From the NCBI GenBank assembly GCA_018067055.1, contig JAGPVK010000419.1, positions 1-7,007 of the forward strand: a DNA stretch of 7,007 bases, written 5' to 3'. The DNA comes from Sphingomonadales bacterium. Its GTDB lineage: Bacteria > Pseudomonadota > Alphaproteobacteria > Sphingomonadales > Sphingomonadaceae. Numbering within the stretch: position 1 is the stretch's first letter; every line of letters begins with the position of its first letter. Shown piece after piece: positions 1 through 6,264 of this stretch. The notes under the pieces are model-generated. The model did no database searches. It saw only the letters and a program-made list of their open reading frames with translations, and was not told where the DNA came from. A program made the translations under genes and the position numbers.

Positions 1-4
1 AAAG

Positions 5-1411
5 CTAACTGGTTACAACGGAAACTATCCAGATGCAGCCGATTATGATCGGGATCCCCGCCAGATCGAGCAGGAAGCCCGATTTGAGCATCTTTGGCAG
101 TTCGATATGGCCGGTGGCCCAGGCAATCGCATTGGGTCCGGTGCCGCTAGGCAGCATGAAACCCCAGCTGGCGGCCATCGCTGCGGGCACGGCGAGCAGC
201 ACCGGATCGACACCAGTGGCCAGGATCAGGCTGGCGACCACCGGCATCACGCCGCTGGCAGTCGCGACATTCGAGGCAAATTCCGTGACCAGAATGACCA
301 GCGCGACCAGCGCGATGGCGATGACGATGACCGGCACCGTCTGCAGCGGTTCGAGCGCCCCGCCCAGCCACGCCGCCAGACCGGATTCGATGATCCCGGC
401 GGCCAGCGCGAGGCCGCCGCCGAACATCATGATCACGCCCCAGGGTGCGCGATCGGCTTCATCCCAGTTGAGCAGTTTTCTCCCCGTTCCGTCGGGCAAC
501 ATGAACAACAGCAAGCCGCCAAAGATCGCGACGCTGCCGTCGTGCAGCGCGCCATCCGGGAAGAAGGTCTTGATCTCCGGCAGCAGAAGCCAGCCGAGCA
601 CGACGATTGCCACGACCGGTACAAGCCGCTTTTCCGGCACGCTCCATGGTCCGGATGCGCCGATCACATTTCGGGCTTTGACGCCGTCAAAGCTATGCCG
701 ACCAATCTTCTGCACCGCGATCAATATTCCCGCCGATACCGGGATACCGACGATCACGATCGGCAGGCCGAATTTGAGCCAGTCGACAAAATCAATCTGC
801 ATGCCCAGCGTCTTGTTGAGCAGACCGACGGCAATGGCATTGGTCGGGCTGCCGACCAATGTCCCCAATCCGCCGATCGAGGCGGCAAAAGCCACGCCCA
901 TGATCAGGGCGCCGGCAAAGCCCTCGGTTTCGCCATCCCTGACCCCGCCAGCAACCAGCACGGCGAGCGCGATCGGCACCATGATCAGGGTGGCAGAAGT
1001 GTTGGAAATCAGCATCGAAAGCAGGGCGGTGGCGATCATGAATGCGAACAGGATCCCCCAGGCGCTTTTGCCTGACAGGCCGATGATCGCCAGCGCCAGC
1101 CGTTTGTGCAGGCCAACGCGCTCGATCGCCAGCGCCAGAAAGGCGCCGCCGAGGATCAGGAACAGGATTGGCGAATAATATTCGCTGGCGGTTTCGGCGG
1201 TGGTCATCACGCCCATCGTTGGCAGCGCCAGAAATGGTAGCAAAGCGGTAGCGGTCAGCGGTATCGCCTGGGTCATCCACCAGGTTGCCATCAAGATGGT
1301 CAGCGCCGCGACATGCCAGGCCTGGGCGCTCATCGATTCCGGATTGGGGACCAGCAGCATGGTGACAAATACGCCGAGCCCTGCCCATAGACCGATGCGT
1401 TGTGCGTTCAT
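5..1411 (-). CDS. DASS/SLC13-family anion:sodium symporter (dicarboxylate-type)
   Basis: Complete 468-residue inner-membrane protein, ATG to TAG, hydrophobic throughout with roughly a dozen membrane segments or hairpins; this is normal length for bacterial DASS carriers, which couple Na+ entry to uptake of C4-dicarboxylates, citrate or sulfate. The internal two-fold repeat typical of the family is visible. The first half has an SNT motif (S136-N137-T138) and a later GSPTN loop (187-191). The second half has TEFASNVAT (376-384) and a TGPNAI loop (424-429). In VcINDY the paired SNT tips contact substrate carboxylates and the nearby loops bind Na+. Here the second tip reads SNV, so V382 stands where Thr is usual. 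The start is supported by AGGAGG (1416-1421) four nt upstream of the ATG. The gene follows pgeF on the same strand after 96 nt and may have its own promoter, though none is clear. The family is certain; the substrate cannot be read from sequence. Confidence 0.93.
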   Translation of the reverse strand: MNAQRIGLWAGLGVFVTMLLVPNPESMSAQAWHVAALTILMATWWMTQAIPLTATALLPFLALPTMGVMTTAETASEYYSPILFLILGGAFLALAIERVGLHKRLALAIIGLSGKSAWGILFAFMIATALLSMLISNTSATLIMVPIALAVLVAGGVRDGETEGFAGALIMGVAFAASIGGLGTLVGSPTNAIAVGLLNKTLGMQIDFVDWLKFGLPIVIVGIPVSAGILIAVQKIGRHSFDGVKARNVIGASGPWSVPEKRLVPVVAIVVLGWLLLPEIKTFFPDGALHDGSVAIFGGLLLFMLPDGTGRKLLNWDEADRAPWGVIMMFGGGLALAAGIIESGLAAWLGGALEPLQTVPVIVIAIALVALVILVTEFASNVATASGVMPVVASLILATGVDPVLLAVPAAMAASWGFMLPSGTGPNAIAWATGHIELPKMLKSGFLLDLAGIPIIIGCIWIVSVVTS

Positions 1412-1415
1412 GCCC

Positions 1416-1421
1416 CCTCCT
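1416..1421 (-). promoter_or_regulatory. Ribosome binding site of the DASS transporter gene
   Basis: On the minus strand this reads AGGAGG followed by a further G-run, four nt before the ATG at 1411-1409. It is a near-perfect Shine-Dalgarno sequence and fixes the transporter start. The spacing is slightly short, but the adjoining G-rich stretch allows pairing in more than one register. Confidence 0.7.
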
Positions 1422-1469
1422 GTCCCTCAGTCAAACCGCTCAGCCGTTCTTAGACGCCCCGTTGGTTTA

Positions 1470-1494
1470 GGTCCCAGCCTTCGCTGGGGTGACC
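1470..1494. repeat. REP-like intergenic palindrome (sphingomonad type)
   Basis: A six-base-pair stem, CCCAGC (1473-1478) with GCTGGG (1483-1488), closes a CTTC loop. It is flanked by GGT (1470-1472) and ACC (1492-1494), which pair outside a GTG bulge. It lies in the pgeF-transporter gap, 13 nt beyond the pgeF stop. No T-tract follows on either strand, so it is not a canonical intrinsic terminator, though as RNA it could stabilise the pgeF 3' end or weaken read-through. Near-identical short palindromes recur between genes in sphingomonad genomes; that comparison is from memory. Only one copy is seen here. Confidence 0.6.
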
Positions 1495-1507
1495 ATGAAA
1501 ATCAAAC

Positions 1508-2269
1508 TTATTCCGCAAGGCCGATCAGCGAAATCTGCCGCCCGTAGCCCGCCTCACCGCGATGGCAGGAACGGCGATAGCTGAAATAGCGGTCCTCGTT
1601 GGCGTAGGTGTCGAGACCCAGCTTGTCGATGTTTGTGATGCCTGCCGTTTGCAGTCGGCCCCCGACATAGGCCTCGATATCGAACTGGAAATGGTCCGGC
1701 TTTCCAGCAGCGAAGAAACGGTCATTGTCCGGGTCAGCGTCGAGAAACCGGGTGCGGAAGCCCGCATCCACTTCATAGCTGGGTTGCGCGATACAGGGAC
1801 CGACAGCGCAGGCAATGTTGTCGCGATCGGCACCAAGCGCTGTCATCGCCATGATCACATTGTCGGTAACCCCGGCGAGCGCGCCCTTCCAGCCGGCATG
1901 GGCTGCACCGATCACATTCGCTTCAGGGTCGTGGAAGAGCACCGGCACGCAATCGGCGGTGAGAATGCCTAGCAGCAGGTTCGGCTGGTCAGTGACCATC
2001 GCGTCGGCCTGCGGGCGCTGATCGAGCAGCAGCGGTCCGGTCACGGTGACGACATCCGCGCTGTGCACCTGGTGGACCGTGACCAGCTCGCTGCCCGGCA
2101 GCACAGCTTCTGTCGCCCGGCGGCGGTTTGCCATGATCGTTTCGCGGTCATCATCGCTGCCGAGACCGATGTTCAGCCCGGCATAAATGCCTTCCGAAAA
2201 CCCCCCTGCCCGGCCCAGAAAACCATGCCCTGTGCCAGCAAGCAGCGAGGAGGTCGTGATATCAAGCAA
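1508..2269 (-). CDS. pgeF: LACC/YfiH-family protein (polyphenol oxidase / purine nucleoside phosphorylase type)
   Basis: Complete 253-residue soluble protein of the LACC1/YfiH/DUF152 family. Members were first called polyphenol oxidases. Bacterial YfiH was later tied to peptidoglycan amino-acid editing (PgeF), and human LACC1 and bacterial relatives act on purine nucleosides. Family signatures are in order: HGFLGRAGGFSEG (15-27), an NxG-type segment at 33-37, VHQVHSADV (65-73), TADCVPVLFHD (104-114), AHAGWKG (123-129), then VGPCI and the C-terminal YSYRR-like FSYRR-x-C-HR. The metal ligands of E. coli YfiH (H71, C107, H124) correspond to H69, C107 and H124, so the site is intact. The start is TTG at 2269-2267, inside the last codons of pepN (8-nt overlap, TTGCTTGA) and with no good Shine-Dalgarno. 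This suggests coupling to pepN translation. No closer ATG or GTG preserves the HGF-GGxS region, so TTG is the best choice. Its link with pepN suggests nothing more specific than cytosolic turnover. Confidence 0.93.
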   Translation of the reverse strand: MLDITTSSLLAGTGHGFLGRAGGFSEGIYAGLNIGLGSDDDRETIMANRRRATEAVLPGSELVTVHQVHSADVVTVTGPLLLDQRPQADAMVTDQPNLLLGILTADCVPVLFHDPEANVIGAAHAGWKGALAGVTDNVIMAMTALGADRDNIACAVGPCIAQPSYEVDAGFRTRFLDADPDNDRFFAAGKPDHFQFDIEAYVGGRLQTAGITNIDKLGLDTYANEDRYFSYRRSCHRGEAGYGRQISLIGLAE

Positions 2270-4892
2270 GGCTTTTGTGTACCTGTTCGGCGACGTCTTT
2301 CGACAGATCCGGCTGCGCCGCGATTTTCTCCAACGCCAGTCGCATCAGTTCCGAGCGGCCGCGCTCGTAGCGCCGCCAGCGCCCGAGCGACGGAATGAAG
2401 CGCGCTGCGGTCTGGGGGTTCTGCTTGTCCAGCGCGATCACCATGTCGGCGATGATCTGATAGCCCCTGCCCGACGGATCGTGGAATCGCACCTGATTGC
2501 CAGTGAACGCACCATAAAGCGCGCGCACGCGGTTGGGATTGGCCATGGTGAAATCGGGATGGCGCGACAGGCCGTCGACGCGTTTCAGCGTATCGCTGCG
2601 CATCGACATCACCTGCAGGCTGAACCATTTATCAAGCACCAGCGGGTTGCCTTTGAATCTCTTGTAGAAATCTTCAAACGCGACCGTGCGCTCTTCGGCC
2701 TCGAGATGGGACAAGACAGCCAGCGCGCCTTGCATGGCGGTCATATTGTCCGCCTCGCGATATTGGTCGAAAGCGGTCTCGGCGGCATTTTCGGTAAACG
2801 AAGCGGCGAGATAGCCCAATGTTACATTGCGCAATTTGCGCTTCGCCCGCGCTTCCGCATCGAGCGAGAAGTCACCCGGCGCGCAGGACCTGTACAGCTT
2901 GCGGAACTGCTTTTCGAACTGGACGCCAATTTTGCCGCGCAATTTTTCGCGCTCGTCGTGGATCGCCTGCGGATCGACTTCGACCATCTGGTCACCGAGA
3001 AAGGCTTCGCTCGGCAGCAGGATGATTTCCGCCAGAAAGGCGGGGTCCAGCGACGGGTCGGCGAGGATTCTGGCGATCGCCAGCAGGATGATATCGCGGT
3101 CGACCGGGGTGCCGGAAACTTTTGCGGTCAGATAATGGGTCATCAGCTGCTGCATCGCCTCGAACCGGGCAAACGGATCGTCGTCATGCGCCGACAGGAA
3201 CGCCAGCTCTTCAGCACTCTGGTTGCTTTCCAGGATGATTGGTGCGGAGAAGCCGCGGTTGATCGACAGGATCGGATGGTCCTTGTGGCCTTCGAGAACG
3301 AAACTTTTCTCTGACTGATCGAGCAACAGCACCTGCTCGCCGTCATGCGCACCGGTTTCCGGGTCGAGCAGTGCCGTACGCAATGGGATAAGCAAGTCGG
3401 ATGGCTTTGGCTTTTCACCATTTTGAGCGATTTTCTGGGTGAGGTGCAGCGTCGCGGTGCCGGTTTGCGGATCGTGCGACAGTTTCGCTGATACTCTGGG
3501 CGTCCCCGGCGTTTCGTACCATTTGCGGAATTGCGTCAGATCGATTTCGCCGCCGTCTTCCATCGCGGTGACAAAATCCTCGCAGGTTGCCGCCTCGCCA
3601 TCGTGGCGGTCGAAATAGAGATCGGTGCCCTTGCGGAAATTCTCCGGTCCCATCAGGGTATTCATCATCCGGATCACTTCCGCACCCTTGTTATAAACGG
3701 TGGCGGTATAGAAATTGGAGATTTCCTGATAGCTTTCCGGGCGGATCGGATGGGCCAGCGGTCCAGCGTCTTCGGGGAATTGTGCGGCGCGGAGAATGCG
3801 CACGTCCTCGATCCGCTTCAGCGCCGCCGAGCCCATGTCAGCGGAGAAGCTCTGGTCACGGTAGACGGTGAAGCCTTCCTTCAGACTCAACTGGAACCAG
3901 TCGCGGCAAGTGACACGATTTCCTGACCAATTATGAAAATATTCATGCGCCACCACGCCTTCGATGCCATCAAAATCGGCATCGGTGGCGACCTCGGGAT
4001 CGGCAAGAATATAGCGGGAGTTGAAAATATTCAGCCCCTTGTTCTCCATCGCGCCCATGTTGAAGTCGCTGACCGCAACGATATTGAACAGGCCGAGATC
4101 ATATTCCCGGCCATAGCTCTCTTCGTCCCAGCGCATCGAGTCCTTGAGCGCCTGCATGGCGTGGCCGGTGCGATCAAGATCGCCGTCGCGGACCCATATA
4201 TTGAGCTCGACCGGCTTGCCGGAACGGGTGATGAAGCTGTCGTTATTGGCGACCAGATCACCGGCGACCAGCGCGAACAGATAGCTTGGCTTCGGCCACG
4301 GGTCATTCCACTGCACCCAGTGGCGGCCATTTTCGCCATCACCTTCGGCGACCTTGTCTCCGTTGCAGAGCAGCACCGGGAATTTCGCCTTGTCGGCCTC
4401 CATGCGGACCTGATAGCGGCTCAGCACATCGGGCCGGTCGGGCGCGAAGGTAATCCGGCGGAAGCCTTGCGCCTCGCACTGGGTACACAGCATATCGTTC
4501 GAACCATAAAGGCCCATCAGCTGGGTGTTGGTCGAGGGATCAAGTTCGACCTCGATCTCGACGAGATGCGATGCGCCGCTCAATGGCAGGACCAGATCGC
4601 CCTCTACCAGTTTCCAGTCGGTACGGGCTTCGCCGTCCACCTTCACTGATGCGGGGGTGATATCGTCACCTTGCAGGATCAGCGGCTCGTCGGCTTTTGC
4701 GCTTTTCGAGCGCCGGACATCCAGCTTCGAGCGGACCAGAGTCTGCGTCAGACCGAGATCGAAATCGAGCGCGACTTCCGGAATAAAAAAGGCCGGCGGG
4801 CGATAGTCCTCGCGGCGGATCGTCGCAGGATCCCGAGGGGCTGGCGCGGCATCGGCCATTTCGTCATTCGGAGCTTTTTGAATATCTAACAT
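2262..4892 (-). CDS. pepN: Aminopeptidase N, M1 family zinc metallopeptidase
   Basis: With the start used here the protein is 876 residues, close to E. coli PepN (870). It removes N-terminal residues from peptides, mainly in the cytosol. Order: N-terminal beta domain with the CTQCEAQGFRRITF segment (136-149), the substrate-binding GAMEN motif (280-284), then the zinc site HEYFH (H316, E317, H320) with third ligand E339 in LKEGF. Y400 in TATVYNKG matches the transition-state tyrosine of E. coli PepN (Y381); all catalytic positions share a constant 19-residue offset. The Ig-like DUF3458 and C-terminal helical domains follow (about 445 onward). The N-terminus is uncertain: in-frame ATGs lie at 4913, 4904, 4892 and 4859, and none has a strong ribosome site. 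4892 (MLDIQK) was chosen because upstream residues look like translated promoter DNA. First gene of the pepN-pgeF unit, divergent from the M48 protease. Family assignment is certain. Confidence 0.96.
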   Translation of the reverse strand: MLDIQKAPNDEMADAAPAPRDPATIRREDYRPPAFFIPEVALDFDLGLTQTLVRSKLDVRRSKSAKADEPLILQGDDITPASVKVDGEARTDWKLVEGDLVLPLSGASHLVEIEVELDPSTNTQLMGLYGSNDMLCTQCEAQGFRRITFAPDRPDVLSRYQVRMEADKAKFPVLLCNGDKVAEGDGENGRHWVQWNDPWPKPSYLFALVAGDLVANNDSFITRSGKPVELNIWVRDGDLDRTGHAMQALKDSMRWDEESYGREYDLGLFNIVAVSDFNMGAMENKGLNIFNSRYILADPEVATDADFDGIEGVVAHEYFHNWSGNRVTCRDWFQLSLKEGFTVYRDQSFSADMGSAALKRIEDVRILRAAQFPEDAGPLAHPIRPESYQEISNFYTATVYNKGAEVIRMMNTLMGPENFRKGTDLYFDRHDGEAATCEDFVTAMEDGGEIDLTQFRKWYETPGTPRVSAKLSHDPQTGTATLHLTQKIAQNGEKPKPSDLLIPLRTALLDPETGAHDGEQVLLLDQSEKSFVLEGHKDHPILSINRGFSAPIILESNQSAEELAFLSAHDDDPFARFEAMQQLMTHYLTAKVSGTPVDRDIILLAIARILADPSLDPAFLAEIILLPSEAFLGDQMVEVDPQAIHDEREKLRGKIGVQFEKQFRKLYRSCAPGDFSLDAEARAKRKLRNVTLGYLAASFTENAAETAFDQYREADNMTAMQGALAVLSHLEAEERTVAFEDFYKRFKGNPLVLDKWFSLQVMSMRSDTLKRVDGLSRHPDFTMANPNRVRALYGAFTGNQVRFHDPSGRGYQIIADMVIALDKQNPQTAARFIPSLGRWRRYERGRSELMRLALEKIAAQPDLSKDVAEQVHKSLA

Positions 4893-4899
4893 GGCCCAT

Positions 4900-4928
4900 G
4901 CCATAAGAGCCATTTGCACCCCGCGCAA
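4900..4928 (-). promoter_or_regulatory. Candidate sigma70-type promoter for pepN-pgeF
   Basis: On the minus strand a TTGCGC hexamer (4928-4923) is followed after 17 nt by TATGGC (4905-4900). The -35 matches the consensus in its first three bases and its fifth; the -10 is weak (TAT only). A start about 7 nt downstream would fall almost on the ATG at 4892, giving a leaderless or nearly leaderless mRNA. This would fit the absence of a clear ribosome site for pepN. Weak call based on spacing and position. Confidence 0.25.
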
Positions 4929-4941
4929 TTGCGTTTATGGC
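4914..4941 (+). promoter_or_regulatory. Candidate sigma70-type promoter for the M48 protease gene
   Basis: TTGCAC (4914-4919) and TATGGC (4936-4941) are separated by 16 nt. A start near 4948 would leave a leader of about 15 nt containing the AGGGAG ribosome site. The -10 is a poor match, and the same TTATGGC string is used by the candidate on the opposite strand. Position makes a promoter here likely; the exact hexamers are uncertain. Confidence 0.25.
4924..4933. promoter_or_regulatory. Perfect 10-bp palindrome, possible operator
   Basis: CGCAATTGCG is a perfect palindrome lying almost exactly at the midpoint of the 70-nt gap between the divergent genes. It overlaps the candidate minus-strand -35 and sits between the plus-strand candidate hexamers. 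Its position suits a regulator acting on both directions, but a 10-bp palindrome can arise by chance and I do not recognise it as a known operator. Confidence 0.3.
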
Positions 4942-4950
4942 TGGGGCAAA

Positions 4951-4956
4951 AGGGAG
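4951..4956 (+). promoter_or_regulatory. Ribosome binding site deciding the M48 protease start
   Basis: AGGGAG stands six nt before the ATG at 4963. It marks that ATG as the true start over the in-frame ATG at 4891, which has no ribosome site and would place pepN promoter DNA inside the protein. Confidence 0.7.
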
Positions 4957-4962
4957 TGGGTC

Positions 4963-6258
4963 ATGGCCAGAATTTTGCTTTTCATCTTTACCGTCCTGTT
5001 GATTGCCGGCCTGCCGGCGGAAATGGCGCTCGCCCAGAATGCGGCACCGGCCTTTGATGTCGAACAGGCCAGCCGCGCCTATATCGATACGCTGCAGGGC
5101 GCCGAGCTGGAAAAATCGAACCAATATTTCGAAGGCGGCTACTGGCTGATCCTGTGGGGAGCGCTGGTCGCTATCCTTGTCGACTTGCTGATCCTTCAAT
5201 CCCGCCTGTCTGCCCGTTTCCGGGACTGGGCGGAACGGGTGACCGTCAGGAAATGGTTGCAACCGGCGCTCTACGCACTCCCCTATGTCATTGCCGGATT
5301 CCTGTTCACCTTGCCATGGACGATTTACACCGACTTTTTCCGGGAGCAGCAATATGGCCTGATGAGCCAGAATTTTGGCAGCTGGTTTGGCGAACAGATG
5401 ATCGGCCTGGCCATCTCGCTGGTCGTGTTTCCGCTGCTCATCATGGCGATTTTTGCGGTGATCCGTCGCGCCCCCAAGACCTGGTGGATCTGGGGCACTG
5501 GCGTCATTTCAATCTTTCTGTTCATCGGGTTGCTGCTCGGGCCGGTGTTCATTTCGCCTCTGTTCAACGACTATAGCGAGATGGCGGAAGGCCCAATGCG
5601 CGACCGGATTGTCACAATGGCGGCAGAATATGATATTCCGGCTGACAATATCTATGTGTTTGACCAGTCGAAACAGCACAAGCGCATATCCGCCAATGTT
5701 TCCGGCGTCGGCCCGACGATCCGGGTGTCGCTGAATGACAATCTGCTCGAACGGACCGACCCGGCGGAAGTCGCGGCGGTCATGGGGCATGAAATGGGAC
5801 ATTATGTGCTGGGCCATACCTGGCGCACGGTGCTGATTCTGGCGCTGATTGTGGCAATCGGATTGTTCATTGTCGCTCGCCTCGCACCGCAGCTAATCGA
5901 ACGACATGGCGCAAAATGGGGCATTCGCAGCATCGCCGATCCGGCAGCAATCCCGCTGCTCAGCCTGATCCTGACGGTCTATTTCCTTGCCGCCACCCCC
6001 GCGATCAACAGTCTGATCCGGATCAATGAAAGCGAGGCTGACCGCTTCGGTCTCGATACTGCCAAAGAGCCGGACGGCTTTGCCAAGGTCGCGATGCGGC
6101 TTTCGGAATATCGCAAGATCGAACCGGGACCAGTGGAAGAAATGCTGTTCTTTGACCATCCTTCGGGTGCCACGCGGGTGCGCATGTCAATGCAGTGGAA
6201 AGCGGACCATGTGGAAAACCCGGTGATGGTGAATCCGGGCAAGCTGGAAAAGGAATAA
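4963..6258 (+). CDS. Ste24-like M48 family membrane zinc metalloprotease
   Basis: Complete 431-residue integral membrane protease of the Ste24/CAAX-protease branch of M48. In eukaryotes Ste24 cleaves prenylated CAAX proteins. Bacteria lack these, so substrates here are unknown; membrane-protein quality control is a reasonable guess. Visible order: N-terminal hydrophobic stretch (1-24, ending ALA-Q like a signal peptide); hydrophobic segments near 60-79, 101-121, 146-167, 175-195, 287-306 and 329-349, seven in all as in Ste24; FDQSKQHKR-ISAN (233-245) ahead of the catalytic core, resembling the Ste24 SKRSNAY region; zinc site HEMGH (H276, E277, H280); third ligand E356 in ESEAD (356-360); and the late DHPSGATR motif (398-405). 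The start at 4963 is fixed by AGGGAG upstream. Divergent from pepN over 70 nt and followed after 6 nt by an SDR gene, probably in one operon. HtpX was considered, but HtpX is shorter (about 290 residues) with four membrane segments. Confidence 0.92.
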   Translation: MARILLFIFTVLLIAGLPAEMALAQNAAPAFDVEQASRAYIDTLQGAELEKSNQYFEGGYWLILWGALVAILVDLLILQSRLSARFRDWAERVTVRKWLQPALYALPYVIAGFLFTLPWTIYTDFFREQQYGLMSQNFGSWFGEQMIGLAISLVVFPLLIMAIFAVIRRAPKTWWIWGTGVISIFLFIGLLLGPVFISPLFNDYSEMAEGPMRDRIVTMAAEYDIPADNIYVFDQSKQHKRISANVSGVGPTIRVSLNDNLLERTDPAEVAAVMGHEMGHYVLGHTWRTVLILALIVAIGLFIVARLAPQLIERHGAKWGIRSIADPAAIPLLSLILTVYFLAATPAINSLIRINESEADRFGLDTAKEPDGFAKVAMRLSEYRKIEPGPVEEMLFFDHPSGATRVRMSMQWKADHVENPVMVNPGKLEKE

Positions 6259-6264
6259 ACGTTG

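Larger units (their letters stand above)
4894..4947. repeat. Imperfect inverted repeat in the divergent promoter region
   Basis: The left arm at 4894-4906 (GCCCATGCCATAA) matches the reverse complement of the right arm at 4935-4947 (TTATGGCTGGGGC) at 11 of 13 positions. The inner seven base pairs are perfect, and the spacer is 28 nt. The region lies between the starts of pepN and the M48 protease. The arms overlap the candidate -10 positions on both strands, so the element could be a two-site operator or simply two similar promoter elements facing apart. The pattern is seen directly; the regulatory role is inferred. Confidence 0.45.

Noticed and set aside
33..1178. Long plus-strand open frame (381 codons), with a second at 107-1075, opposite the DASS transporter
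   Set aside because: The translation is low-complexity and rich in Pro, Ser, Thr, Arg and His, with no recognisable domain, and it lies wholly antisense to a clear transporter gene. Such frames arise in GC-rich DNA from codon bias on the other strand.
1429..1434. TTGACT on the minus strand as a -35 box for the transporter gene
   Set aside because: No -10-like sequence follows at 15-19 nt; the downstream stretch is G-rich and runs into the ribosome site and the start codon.
2187..3314. Plus-strand open frame of 375 codons opposite pepN and the 5' end of pgeF
   Set aside because: Antisense to two well-supported genes, no ribosome site or family resemblance, and an Arg/Gln/His-rich composition typical of shadow frames. 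The same applies to 3531-3926 and 3933-4649.
4893..4928. Upstream TTG-started extension of pepN to 4928
   Set aside because: The extension encodes residues from the promoter-like and palindromic DNA and begins with a TTG inside the palindrome. Internal ATGs match PepN N-termini better.
4891..4962. Upstream in-frame extension of the M48 gene from the ATG at 4891
   Set aside because: It adds 24 hydrophilic residues before a clear membrane-targeting segment, has no ribosome site, and would overlap the pepN start. The ATG at 4963 has AGGGAG at the right distance.
4864..5352. Minus-strand open frame of 162 codons spanning the divergent region and the 5' part of the M48 gene
   Set aside because: It overlaps the M48 coding sequence, the control region and the pepN start, and its composition is unlike a folded protein. 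It is a shadow of the M48 frame.
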